Shown here: positions 36,401 to 49,077 of the stretch, one piece after another
Numbering within the stretch: position 1 is the stretch's first letter
Layout: every line of letters starts with the position of its first letter
From: Phytoseiulus persimilis
Taxonomy: Eukaryota > Arthropoda > Arachnida > Mesostigmata > Phytoseiidae
NCBI GenBank assembly: GCA_037576195.1
Contig: JAQZDE010000069.1
Span: forward strand, 1-64,000
Direction of reading: 5' to 3'
Length of the DNA stretch: 64,000 bases
The notes under the pieces: model-generated
Database searches by the model: none
What the model was told of the DNA's origin: nothing
The model's input: only the letters and a program-made list of their open reading frames with translations
Made by a program: the position numbers and the translations under genes

Positions 36401-37258
36401 CTTAGGTGGTCAAGGCTCGCGTCAATTCTCTGAATAATCGATTCGTTCCTTGGGACGCCATCGAAACGGAGGCTGTTTTGTCTCTGGATGACGACGCACG
36501 CCTCCGTCACGACGAGCTCATATTCGCATTTCGAGTGTGGAGGGAGAACCGGGACCGAATCGTTGGGTTTCCGGGGCGATACCACGCCTTCGACTCCGTG
36601 CACCGGTACGTATCAAGGGTCGTGTTCTGAATCTCACTGCAGCCAATCGATGATCGGAGCCGGAACGCGACTGCGGGTGCGGTCGGCTTCTACTTCCCAT
36701 GTGTTTCGATGGCTCTCATCCGCAGCACGGCGCCCGTGTCCTGAATTCTCGCTTCCCTCGTTTCAGGAGATGGAACTACAATTCGAACCACAGTTGCGAG
36801 CTGTCGATGGTTTTGACTGGGGCAGCTTTCTTTCACAAATACTACATGCACGAGTACACCCATCGCATGCCCGCAGAAATTCGCGAAGTTGTCGACGAGC
36901 TGATGAATTGTGAGGACATAGCTCTGAACTTCTTGGTGTCGCATTTGACTCGGAAGACGCCGTTGAAGGTGAGTAACCTGACTCGGATTCGTTTCTTCGA
37001 ATTTCGATAAAGTGATCGAGATCCCAACGATTTTCTCCTCTCTTGAAGGTGACGTCAAAATGGACGTTCCGCTGCCCGGGTTGTCCAGTGGCACTCTCAG
37101 AACACGATTCCCATTTCCTGGAGAGGCATGACTGTATCAACAAATTCTCCCAGCTCTATGGCTATAATCCGCTACTCTATACGCAACTCAGAGCCGACTC
37201 GGTTTTGTTCAAGACGCGAGTTCCTCACGACAAGCAGAAATGCTTCAAGTTCATATAA
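33496..37258 (+). CDS. EXTL3/botv-like exostosin glycosyltransferase, copy 1
   Basis: Twelve exons: 33496-33676, 33775-33928, 34034-34196, 34297-34635, 34721-34940, 35016-35183, 35263-35561, 35699-35913, 36070-36301, 36406-36605, 36767-36968 and 37049-37258. The product is 860 aa, close to human EXTL3 (919). It is a type II Golgi membrane protein: short cytosolic tail, membrane anchor at about residues 12-35, coiled-coil stem (about 65-110), exostosin GT47 domain (about 150-500) and GT64 domain (about 595-850). The GT64 domain shows the metal/UDP site [13 protein letters not shown] near residue 686, [27 protein letters not shown] and the Cys motif [15 protein letters not shown]3 and fly botv add the first GlcNAc that starts heparan-sulfate chains. 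A nearly parallel second copy follows at 39091. Several acceptors are AAG rather than CAG. Confidence 0.92.
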
Positions 37259-37634
37259 CCTTATTTATGGATTTTTCCAACGGATTAGGAGGGCCACCAG
37301 GAAGACAGATCTCAGACATTGCAGTTATTGTTTCTCATCTCATCTCGTTGAATCCTCCGTGGAGTGTGATTTTTTGATTGTGGGACCTCCCCCCCTGTGA
37401 TAGAACCGGATTCGACGATCGTACTCAGCGGCTTGGTTGCCTGCCGCATCGATGATATAATCGTGTCAGATAGAGATACTGGCTGAAGACGAGGCCACGG
37501 GAGTGCCATAATTGACTTGGACCAAAGTATGCCATCAGCGCCTCGCTCGGGCTAAATATCAAGAAACTCATGGCAAGAACCAAGGCATCATATTTTACCA
37601 GTCAGATGTTCAATTGTGTGATCTCAATTCATTA

Positions 37635-37640
37635 AATAAA
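37635..37640 (+). promoter_or_regulatory. Poly(A) signal of EXTL3-like copy 1
   Basis: AATAAA (within attaaataaag) about 380 bases past the stop at 37258. Confidence 0.6.
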
Positions 37641-39090
37641 GCCGTTTGTATGAGCTTTTTTCAGACGTGACCATTTCTGGGCGGCATCCGTGGTCACCAC
37701 AGGGGCCTGCTGCAGTATGGAGAGATCTCCCTCTGGACGCGGTATCGAATGCCGTTCACGAAGGGAGTGATTCCGCGGGCCAGGAGCAATAAGAAGTCGT
37801 ACACTCTGACAACAATCAGGCTGAGGCTCTTTCGAGGTGTATTTCTAGAATTGTGTATGGATTCCGAGATTCGAGCGGGCGAACTGCGCAACACAGCTTG
37901 CAAATTTTCTGATGGAAGGGGTGAGTGGGGAGGGAAGGAAGGAACCTCGATCGTCCGGCCCGCTTCAACTTTTTCACGATCCGAAATCTTCCGTCGGAGC
38001 CGGGGATCGATCGAGCCGGTGCGAGGATCGATTTCGCCTCCCATCAATTTTCGAGCGATTCAATGGAATCCTCCTGCTCGAATCGAACGCTCATCTCTTA
38101 CATCAATTATTCTCAAATAGGTTGGTAACCATTCGATCCGACGAAGTAAACATTTCACGCCTCAGCTTTTCATCGAACGACGGGGAACACGAGCGTCTCC
38201 AGAGGGGACGGCTGGTTGGATCGAGGATGGGCAAGTTCGGGCATGACGGAAATGTAACTAAAGAGCGCTCAAACGCCGGTCAAGCCTCTCACGCTGCCCC
38301 AACAGATTCGCTTCTGAGCGGCGGAGTGCGGGAATAGCGGATAGCGACCGCTGAAATCAGCGAGTGCGCTTTGAATGGTCAGGAGGGAAAAGTCGCAAAT
38401 TCCCCCGTTCTGATGTGGAGTTCCCGATCACATCAGTTATAATCTTCCGACAATGAAACCCTCCGAGGGCTTTCGAGGAGTTCCGCTCAGGGAAGCCACT
38501 TTAGATCTTCCTCAGTCCATCCTCGAAAATGCCACGCTTCAATAAGTGTCGCCCTGTGCAGCCCGCATCCCCCCCGTGTCTCTGCTCGCTGGTGGTCCTG
38601 TGTGATCTCTCCTAGGCAGGGTATTCAGCTTGGTCAGACCCGAATGTCAGTTCGCCAGACCAACCGTCTGCTCCATGGTCCCCTCGTTCGTAGCCCGCGG
38701 GATCCCCGGCCGTGCTTCCGAGTGGGAACCTACAGGATTTTGAGTCGAATTTCTATTCACAATCGAGTCTTTCACGCCTTATCTCGAACCAGCCAGATAA
38801 TTTCAATTAGTTAACGACGAGTCGTAAGCGTCTCGAAATGACTTCGGAAGACTCACACCGATCTCGTTTCGCCGCGTCAAATTTGAAGCAGACAGTGATA
38901 GTAAACATTACAAACTAACTGACTCCCTTGCTCAGCTGTTGGAGCGAGGGTAGCCTACATAAGGCATTCCGTGGGAAACCAAACCGAATCGTCTCTGATG
39001 TGCGGATCGCGGAGGAGGGTTCGAGCCATGAAACGGGCCGCCGGTTGTGGACTCTGAGCCACCGTTCATGAGTTTCCTCGCAGAGTAATC
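37641..39090. other. Spacer between the two EXTL3-like copies
   Basis: About 1.4 kb with the promoter and 5' UTR of copy 2. The overlapping open frames near 37694-38120 on both strands have no known domain. Confidence 0.4.
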
Positions 39091-42000
39091 ATGAGGCTGT
39101 ACTGGCGCTCGATCCACTGGAAGCGCATAGCGATTGCAGTGGTCGCTCTTTCACTATGCGCGGTTTGCTCGTCCCTGGTGTCGTATTCGTTCTTCGAAAA
39201 GAACATCTTCGCTCCGAACAAGACTCCATCGTTGAGTCACCTTTCTGAAAAAGAGAAGCACGACCTGTCTGGTGAGTGAATGATGCATGACCGTGGCTCG
39301 AACAGTCATTTCGACAGACAAGAGACGTGCGATGCTTTGTTTACGTCGTTTAGCTTCTATATGTGTGTTCTCAGTTCGAGTAGAGCTCCGGGATCTCGAG
39401 AAGAATCGCACGAGCATTCTGCGGGAAACCGATGCTCTTCAACAAGAGAGGGACAATCTGAGCGAGAACCTCAAACGTCAACAACGAGATCTGAATCGCG
39501 TGGTTCTGTCGTTGGCAGAAGCAAAGAAGTGAGTCAAGCCGAAGTATGGAATATCAATAGATATGAGGAGCTCAAGTAATTCTTTCCGGAACAGTTTAAA
39601 TATAGAGCCATCCATCAACCCCAATACAGGACCCTCGACGAGTTTGAATCGATCAACACCCCCATTCTCCGGGTGCCACATATATCTTATGAGCGACCGT
39701 CACAGAAGAGGAATGATCTTGCCGCCACGCTGAAGCCCTGCTCCTACAATAGGTGCTTCGACTACTCAAGATGTCCCTTAAGAGAGCATTTCAAGGTGAA
39801 TCTCTCGTAAGTGTCGATCGCAATTCCATGAAGTCAGGTATACTCAAGAGCGCATCGATACGACACCGTTCAAATTCCAGGCCTACTTCTATCCCATCGG
39901 AGAATCTCAAATGACAGGAGTTTCGGATGCGATTCGCGCCGAGCTCACCAGAGTCATCCGCTCTAACGTCCAGACAACGTCGAATCCGAACACTGCCTGT
40001 ATTTTCGTTAATTTTGTTTCAAACCGAGATGAGCGCGCGAATGTCACATCGTTGCCATATTGGAACGGTGACGGAGCTAATCATGTTATTGTCATCCTCG
40101 ATAACTGTACAAAGAGGAACTGCGACCTCGAATTCCCTGATGTTTTTGGGCGAGCCATCGTGGCCAGGCAATCGTTCAGGGCAAAGAAGTTCAGGAAGGG
40201 TTTCGATATCGTATTGCCGGTAAGCAGACCATCTTGGCGACTCGCGTTCATGTGACGTCCCAAACTTCCCCGCTCTTCAGCGAGATCTGTCGAATCATCC
40301 AATGAATACTCCGAGCTCGCTTGGCGAAGAACGGAATCGAAGCTGTGTTTTACGTTTCAGAGGCTGCAGTTGAACTCATCACCGCTGCCGTCTCTGCTAC
40401 CGGCCCGTCGCAAATATCTTCTGACTTTCTCCGGCTCCTACGTGGAGCCATCTGAGGACGAGAGTGCTTCAAAAATCTCGCACACGTCTTTGACGGATAA
40501 ATACATTGCGGGACTATTGAGTCAATTCAGCGTGAGTGATGATCTCGCAGCCATCAAGACAAATTGTTTCGAAGAGAACGACGCCAACTTCGTCGAAGGT
40601 CAGTCCTTGGGTTCTAGTTTTTATTCCAGTTTTCGCTGCTCAGATAATGACTCCTTGTCGGTATCACTAGCTGTGAACTAGATATCAGCGCGAGTTATCT
40701 CACCGAACGCGAGCGGAAAAACTGCCACCTAAACGAAATTCTTCCGTGATCATGAACCAGGACACGTTGGCCAATGGATTGAATGCGAAGGGACACCAGG
40801 GGAGCCTTTGGCGGATTCAACCTTCGCTCTGGTCATCGCTCCCACACACGACTACTACGCGAGCTCCGACGTCTTCACCAGGAGACTCCTGAAAGTCATG
40901 CGGCACGGCGCAATACCCGTCATCCTTGGTAGGTCTGAAAATCTTCGTCAGGACTAAATGATTCACCCTGCTGTTTGGAGGGTAACATTGCGGCTCATGT
41001 GATTTGCAGGCGACTCTATCGGACTACCTTTTGACGAGGTTCTGCATTGGGAGAAAGCAGCAATAATTCTGGCGAAGGCGCACGCTTCTGAGCTGCAGTT
41101 CGTCCTCAAGTCGTATTCGGACACAGACATCGTAGCTCTGAAGAGACAAGGTCGGCGGTTCTTGGAAACGTACCTGGGATCGCCGAAAATGTTCGTAGAA
41201 ACTCTGCTCAGTACAGTGAGGGTGAAAACCTCCATGCCGGCACCGCCGGTTGACAGTCAGAAGAGCGATAGTTTCAGTGGCCTCAAGTTTGGGTCGGTGA
41301 TACAACAGGTTAGTCCTCCATTCGACGTTGTTTCCTCCACCCGAACCGGCTTGCGATTTACGCATTTGAGCGAGAAATTTCGACAGTCTGTGAAAAATAC
41401 TGACGGAGTGCGGCATTGCAGTATTCCTCAGAGACGGATGAAATGCTCGGACCACTGGCGACTCCATACCCGTCTGTTGGCTATCAGAGGAACTTCAGTG
41501 TAACCATCAACCACTGGGAGGACTCATTCAATGTTCATTTCGATCCCCACCGCATCTCTCCCTGGCGTCCGGACGATCCCATTTTACCAAGCGACGCGAA
41601 GTTCAAGGGCAGCAGTTTCGGTTTCAGACCGATAGGGTAAGACCACGTCGGTTGTCTCGCTTTGCTGTGTCGAAACCAATGCGGCAACTCCTGGGTTCGC
41701 GCTCATCGTTCCATTTCACTCGAAACAGGGGCGGTCTCGGGGGTTCAGGAAAAGAGTTTTCTGAAGCTCTGGGAGGCAACAGTCCGCGAGAACAATTCAC
41801 AGCTGTTATACTCACCTACGAGAGACAGCAAGTGCTTCTGGAGGGCGTAGCTTCTCTTCAAGGTATGCCATACCTGAATAAAGTCCTCGTGATTTGGAAT
41901 GGACCCGAAGCCCCCGGCCCGGATACGCTGATTTGGCCAGATATCGGCGTTCCTGTACAGGTAATCTATGATTCTCGCGCTCGATCGATCCGTGAAATTC

Positions 42001-42854
42001 GTCTTGGAACTGGAACTCCTATGAGTGATTCCGTTGCAGGTGATCAGAGCCCCGGCCAATTCGCTAAACAATCGCTTCGTCCCCTGGGACGCGATCGAGA
42101 CGGAAGCGGTACTTTCGCTGGACGACGATGCCAGGCTCCGACATGACGAGCTCGTTTTCGCATTCCGGGTTTGGAGGGAGAACCGCGATAGGATTGTTGG
42201 TTTCCCAGGACGATACCATGCGTTCGATCCGACTCAGAAGTATGTGTTCGTGCTCGGGGAGAGCTTGATGGCCTGACTCATTGAATTTCCTCGGGGCTTC
42301 CGGCTCCAAAGTGTGCGCCCCGAAAGTAATGGTGAGCCTTGAATCGTTCTGCAGGTACTGGAACTACAACTCAAACCACAGCTGTGAACTGTCGATGGTA
42401 CTGACCGGTGCCGCTTTCTTCCATAAATACTACATGTATGAGTACACTAACCGCATGTATCCGGAAATTCGAGAAACCGTCGACAAGTTGATGAACTGTG
42501 AGGATATAGCGTTGAATTTCCTCGTGTCGCATCTGACTAGGAAGCCACCGATAAAGGTAACACGGAGCTATCGTAATTCGGTGGTATCAAGAAACCACGG
42601 CATCCCAATCAATAGATTTTAAGACTCATATATTCAACCCAAAGGTGACCTCGAAATGGACTTTCCGTTGCCCTGGATGTCCTGTGGCACTCTCGGAACA
42701 TGATTCTCACTTTTTGGAGCGGCACGACTGCATCAACAAATTCACGCAGTTGTATGGTTACAATCCGCTGCTCTACACGCAGCTGAGAGCTGATTCCGTT
42801 CTATTCAAAACGCGAGTTCCCCAAGATAAGCAGAAATGTTTCAAGTATGTCTGA
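39091..42854 (+). CDS. EXTL3/botv-like exostosin glycosyltransferase, copy 2
   Basis: Twelve exons: 39091-39271, 39375-39528, 39630-39795, 39881-40219, 40361-40598, 40761-40928, 41010-41308, 41422-41636, 41729-41960, 42040-42239, 42355-42556 and 42645-42854, giving 867 aa. Ten of the twelve exons have exactly the same length as in copy 1 and all phases agree. Exons 3 and 5 are 3 and 18 bases longer. The layout is the same: anchor ([18 protein letters not shown]), coiled-coil stem ([20 protein letters not shown]), exostosin domain with [18 protein letters not shown], and GT64 domain with [13 protein letters not shown] and [11 protein letters not shown]. The GT64 half is much closer to copy 1 than the stem and GT47 middle. 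Every catalytic signature is kept and no stop or frameshift is present, so both copies look functional. Roles could be shared, or one copy may have shifted substrate or tissue. Confidence 0.92.
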
Positions 42855-43856
42855 TGAGGGTCAGCGTTTACGCGTATCTACGCAACGTGCTGCGAATCGG
42901 TCACGATCTCAAAGCGAGAGATCATCGTGCGATGCCATCTCATCGCTGTTTCTCGCTCTAAGTAGTAGAAGAGGTGTCGGGAGCTTGGTCGCCGACATTT
43001 CAATCGATGTCTGAAACGGAATCATGCACATAACTAGGAGACGACCGCAGTACTCCTATGTACAGAAATCCGGCATTGTACATATCTTGTTGACTCTTAT
43101 TTGTGACTTAAAGGACCAAGAATCAAGTCAATCTTGCATAAAATCATCAACGGTTCTCTTTATTATCCTACTCGTTATTTTCTTGAACAAACACCCTGAC
43201 GACTTATCGGGAAACCGAGTACGGAATCTACGAGTTGGAAACAACGAGATGAGTAAGCTACGGGATTGGTGCTAAATTACTTAATAGAGCTGCTTGCTCA
43301 CGCGGGTGTTCAACACCTCTAATTCAAGGCACTTCCATCTCGAGGATGTTCCCAGCTCCTCGTCCTGAAATATTTTAGCTAGCTTTGGGCATTCGAGTGT
43401 AGATGAGAAATACTCATTCGTGCCAGACGTATGCAGACTATTTCTGGGAGATCAGGATGGGGTAAACCCAAAATCAAGTTTGTTTTCGGTCATATAATGG
43501 TTGTTAGGATCACGAGAGGGGACCCGCTCACAATCAGCTGGTCGCAACTTCTGATGATCAAGGTTACCCATCCGATCTCAGTTAAGAGCTATGCGAACAA
43601 GACGCTAACATCATACACACAAACCCTGGTGAATCGATGCGATACATGTCCCGAAAGTCTTGGTCTTCCGACGGAAATTCTCATAGGGCGAGCAAATCGA
43701 TTTTCTAAATTAGCCATTCAGTTGTTAAAGTCTCTTCATACTATGTATGATGTCTGCTGTTTCCTGGATAGCTTATCACTATGATTGTCAGCTTGGCTCT
43801 ATTGCCTAAATATGGCACCGCTGAACTGTGGGATGTAGCTGCTAAACTTGGGACCT
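42855..43856. other. Convergent 3' flanks of EXTL3-like copy 2 and TTLL1
   Basis: No gene is supported. A minus-strand AATAAA (tttatt at 43159-43164) could end the TTLL1 transcript, which would make its 3' UTR about 690 bases. The 117-codon plus frame at 43431-43784 has no recognisable domain. Confidence 0.4.
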
Positions 43857-45374
<1,518 letters not shown>

Positions 45375-46907
45375 TTCGAGATGAAGCCGAGCGAAGGTCC
45401 TTCGCAGTGGAGGGTTTTCGATGAGAACTCAGTGAATCAGGCACGACCCATGTGTTTCTCGCGAAGCTCCATTGACAACCGAATTCCCCTCCTCCAGGGA
45501 AGAGAGGGATGGAGGCAGGAAGAGCGGAAGCGGGGCGAAAGGGGAAACCCTTCTGCAACGAGGTCAAGTTTGAAAATTGCACCGCTGAATCACGCAGTTC
45601 TCATGCCGAGTTGGGGGAACCACTGAGTCGGGAAAGGATCAGCGAAAATCATGGCAGTAGATCATGGTGAACTTGGGCCACACCCGGTTTCCAAGCAGTT
45701 GGCTAACATTCTGGAGAGCACGAACGATCCGATGACGCAGATTATGAATTATTGAGCATGTTGTCAACGGAGATAGAATCACCGACTTCACAGCGCAAGG
45801 AATGACATTGTCGTGTCTTCTGTATCGCGGTTGACCTGCGTATTGAGAACGGCTTCTGTGGTCCTGGAGCGCCTCAACAGTGACAGGACCAACAGGTTCA
45901 TCGAAAGTTGGTGATTTCTGATGAACGTTCAACGAACCCGAATCGATCCCAAACTGACCCATCAGCTAGATCGAACAGGAGAAGACCACACCAGAGCTAT
46001 GTGGGAGCATAACATGCGAATGTTGTGGGAACATAACATGTGAGCAGTGATCGTTGATCGTACACGAGAGCAACGTTGGGTCGGGAAACCGATGCAGCAT
46101 GAGCTGCGGTCGAAGAACAAGCCCGGTTCTCCTCCGATCGACGGCGAAAGCACCGGGGATGGATACTTGCCATTCCCTCAAAGTCCCAGCAATTCTTCAA
46201 TCGGATAATTGATACGATACGACCGGGACCCGCACCGCTAGAAATCGCACAAACTCGAGATTACATTTTGGAATTCGCTAGCGTAATATCATATTCGGGT
46301 ATAATTCCGCCGATGGATCGCTGGTAGTACGGGAAGCGCCTGAAAGAGAGAAGCCGCAGGGCTCCTCCGGCCTTGTCAAGTATCCGAACGCTGCAATGAC
46401 TCCCAATCGGCACAGCCCTAGCCTTGTTTGCAATAAGGATGGCGCTGACATCTGGGGAGTCCTCACGGCAACGGCAGACGCCCGAATCACGGCTGCACAG
46501 TTGAATAGAGTTATTGGCCACCCCAGCCACATCGTTCGGTCTATTGGTCGGTACTTCGGTACCGAAGACTCTGTTCTCGGGAAATCCAGAACGACAGCTT
46601 GGACTGCCGAAATCAGACGATTTCGAAACAAGCATCCCCAAATGGTACGAAAATATGTTGACATCCTCCGCTTTTACCGGGATGATGAGACGCAAAGCGT
46701 CACCTCATGTGCCGACCTTTGTTTTCCGGCTGAACCTCTCAGCCAGCCTTGAGGAGTGTCCCGGGATCACCTTCCGGTATTGCTTCAGTAACACTCCCTA
46801 TCGCCTCGCAAATCCCATTGCGGGCGGTGGGCTTGGGTCTTAAGATGGTTCAGATTTAATTCTGATATAAATTGAATCCTCTTTTTACCACATAAGAAAT
46901 TTTTGTT
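45375..46907. other. Intergenic with two small orphan frames
   Basis: Two ATG-led frames are worth naming but have no known domain: minus 45962-45639 (107 aa, begins MGQFGIDSGSLNVHQKSPTF) and plus 46396-46752 (118 aa, begins MTPNRHSPSLVCNKDG). A short imperfect direct repeat (gtgggagcataacatg and gtgggaacataacatg) sits at about 46000-46040. Otherwise I see nothing. Confidence 0.3.
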
Positions 46908-46982
46908 GTCGGCCGGGGATCGAACCCGCGATTGCTAACTCAGCGTGGCACCCAAGGCGTTGGTTTATGCCACACGGCCAAC
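46908..46982 (-). tRNA. tRNA-like sequence (pseudo-tRNA or SINE head)
   Basis: Read on the minus strand, the ends GTTGGCC and GGCCGAC pair over seven positions like an acceptor stem. An internal GGTTCGATCCC is a perfect B box, and TGTGGCATAAACCAACG resembles an A box. The T-stem register is off by a base or two and the anticodon stem (about TTGGG/CTGAG) pairs poorly, so I cannot assign an anticodon. This fits a decayed tRNA or the head of a tRNA-derived SINE. An A-rich stretch (ACAACAAAAA) follows directly on its 3' side. Confidence 0.45.
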
Positions 46983-47666
46983 GAGCCGAGTTCATCTACT
47001 GACCTGCCAGACATGATTGCCACCATCAGGAATGCTCAACAGACGGCTATCACAAGCAGATAAGCATCGAACCCGTGGACGATCTGATCAAACATGCGTT
47101 ACGTTCCCCGGCCCGAAGTGTCATTTCTTCCAGAAGCGTTCGAGCGTCACACATGAGTTTAAGGTTGCGAGGAAAAATCGACTCTGGAGAACGTAAGCAA
47201 AATAATTTTTCCAGTAAACGGAAGATGTATGATCCTCTCTAGAACCCTCATTCGTCTACACCGTGCCTTTAAGGCATTCGCTCACTTATTTTTCAAATTC
47301 AAAGAGGATCGTGCACGAACGGAGCTCGTCTAGCTCCAGTGCTCAGTTATCAGGTTGAGCGTTTTAGGATTCATCGACACCAACCAACAAAGCCCGATCA
47401 GTTCAAAATCTCCGCAGCTCCTCTCTTGGAGCTATTCCTCCATGATTAAACCAGTGGTCGAGTTCGAGACTTTCGTATGTCTCGCCTGTGAAAAGTTATG
47501 TCCCTGCTGTGCCACGCTGCTAATGAAAAGGCTGCTCGGTATCTCACAACTCCGCGACGGATATTCATCTTCCTCATGACAATGTCGACGTCCATGGATT
47601 CCGAAGTCCGATCTGGAAACACAGTAGAGAAATGTTCTAAATGAAAAACAAAAACGAATTTCATTC
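46983..47666. other. 5' flank of the LAP1-like gene
   Basis: No coding exon is supported. Minus-strand frames between 47926 and 47432 are antisense to the LAP1-like gene and its leader. Confidence 0.4.
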
Positions 47667-48638
47667 ATGGCACGTGGTATTTTGGACAGCAGACCCTCTT
47701 TCAGAAGGGGACATAGAGTGGGATCTGAAAACGGTCGATCCGGGAGTTCGCAAGACGATGACAGACTCGGTAGTGAGCACGGCAGCAATAACGACGATGC
47801 CGCCGCCGACGACGATGAAGAGGACGATGATGAGCCATCATTAGGTGTTTTAGCGTTTTCGTTCGTCCTCGTGTTCGGTTCAATTGGCGCGCTGTGCGTT
47901 GGTGCTAGCAAGATTTCCAGTCGCATCTCTGCCTCGACCTTCGACTTGTCCTTCGATGAGTTCGGCTTCCCAGTTCGTCAGGAGGACAGTCAGTCGTTCA
48001 GCTTCGACACAGATGCGCTTCTGAGCTTTTTCCGAAGTCCGAAATCCCTGAAAACTCAGCTGTCGACGAACTTCAGAAGAATACCCTTCGAGAGTCTCCC
48101 GTCGAAGTTCCCCGAGCAGTCGTCGAGGTTGTGGAAAACCGTGGAAGTTGTCGTCGAAAGCCTTCAAGACAGCTCACTGGGCGTGATTACTCTGCTCGGA
48201 AGCCAAGAGAACGGAAAGACTCGAGAAAAACTGGCGCGAGTAGTCGGCAAATCCATTGCTGATCTGGCCTTCGATGACCCGTGTCCGATCATTGAGGTCT
48301 CGGCGAAAGAACTTTCCAAGGAGAAATTCGATCTTGTCCGAAGATCTTTTCTCGACCTCTTACTCGCGAGCCCCAAGTACATTGTGATAGTGTACGATTT
48401 GAATATTTTGAGTAGCGAAGCAGCGTTGATGATCTACCCTTTCATTGACGAAGCCCGCGCACCCTGTAAAAAATGCGTTTTCATCTTTACCATAACAACA
48501 TCGCGTCTTCCCAAGGCGAACCAGCTGCAGTCCCATGCTGAAGCAATTCTAGACGAAGCGTGGAACGAAATGACCGACGTGGGTTCAAGAATGGAAGTAC
48601 TCAGCAAATTCACGCCGAACTGTGTTTTGGTTCGATGA
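47667..48638 (+). CDS. Torsin activator, LAP1/LULL1-like (TOR1AIP)
   Basis: A single-exon gene of 323 aa. Residues 1-55 are hydrophilic and acidic (a run DDDEEDDDEP), as expected for a nucleoplasmic or cytosolic tail. One membrane helix follows (LGVLAFSFVLVFGSIGALCV). The remaining 240 residues form the lumenal domain, with the family start FPEQSSRLWKTVE, a nucleotide-free AAA-like fold region (VITLLGSQENGKTREKLARV) and SPKYIVIVYDLNILSSEAAL. LAP1 and LULL1 sit in the nuclear envelope and ER and switch on the ATPase of torsins from the lumenal side. The assignment rests on the shape and several motifs, so it is good but not certain; I could not place the arginine finger with confidence. It lacks introns, unlike its neighbours. 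Poly(A) signal at 48658. Confidence 0.75.
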   Translation: MARGILDSRPSFRRGHRVGSENGRSGSSQDDDRLGSEHGSNNDDAAADDDEEDDDEPSLGVLAFSFVLVFGSIGALCVGASKISSRISASTFDLSFDEFGFPVRQEDSQSFSFDTDALLSFFRSPKSLKTQLSTNFRRIPFESLPSKFPEQSSRLWKTVEVVVESLQDSSLGVITLLGSQENGKTREKLARVVGKSIADLAFDDPCPIIEVSAKELSKEKFDLVRRSFLDLLLASPKYIVIVYDLNILSSEAALMIYPFIDEARAPCKKCVFIFTITTSRLPKANQLQSHAEAILDEAWNEMTDVGSRMEVLSKFTPNCVLVR

Positions 48639-48657
48639 GGTGGGATTTTTTTCTGGA

Positions 48658-48663
48658 AATAAA
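48658..48663 (+). promoter_or_regulatory. Poly(A) signal of the LAP1-like gene
   Basis: AATAAA just 20 bases past the stop codon at 48638. Confidence 0.65.
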
Positions 48664-49059
48664 ATGGAAATAATTTTGGCCTGTTTCCTTGATAGAAATT
48701 CGAGGCCTGGACTCGAGAGCCATTGCTCGACCCTCCCGCCGGAGGTCTTCCGGAAGTGACCGGTTCGAAATTTTCGCTGACATTCCATTACATTATCTGG
48801 GTAGGGCTCGCGATAGAAATGCCGAGATCCCGATTCGAAGAATAATCCAAGCTCTCGGGGCGGCATTGTGCCCGCTGGCCGACAATAGAAGGCGCTTATG
48901 GATAACCCTTCCTCCAATAATTAGGATGATGAAAGGAGTCAAGAGTTTCAACGTTTGAAAGGACAACTTCATCATTGCCCGGGCGAGCAGCGCATCAGGC
49001 AGAGGAATAGCGAGCGAGCGCCGCCGCTGGCGATCTTCGAAACACAAGTCTCCGAGTTG

Positions 49060-49077
49060 AAGAGAGAGAGAGAGAGA
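49060..49077. repeat. GA microsatellite
   Basis: An uninterrupted run of GA dinucleotides (gagagagagagagaga). Confidence 0.9.

Noticed and set aside
46261..46695. 144-codon minus-strand frame
   Set aside because: It begins at TTG rather than ATG, has no domain, and overlaps the ATG-led plus-strand frame at 46396.
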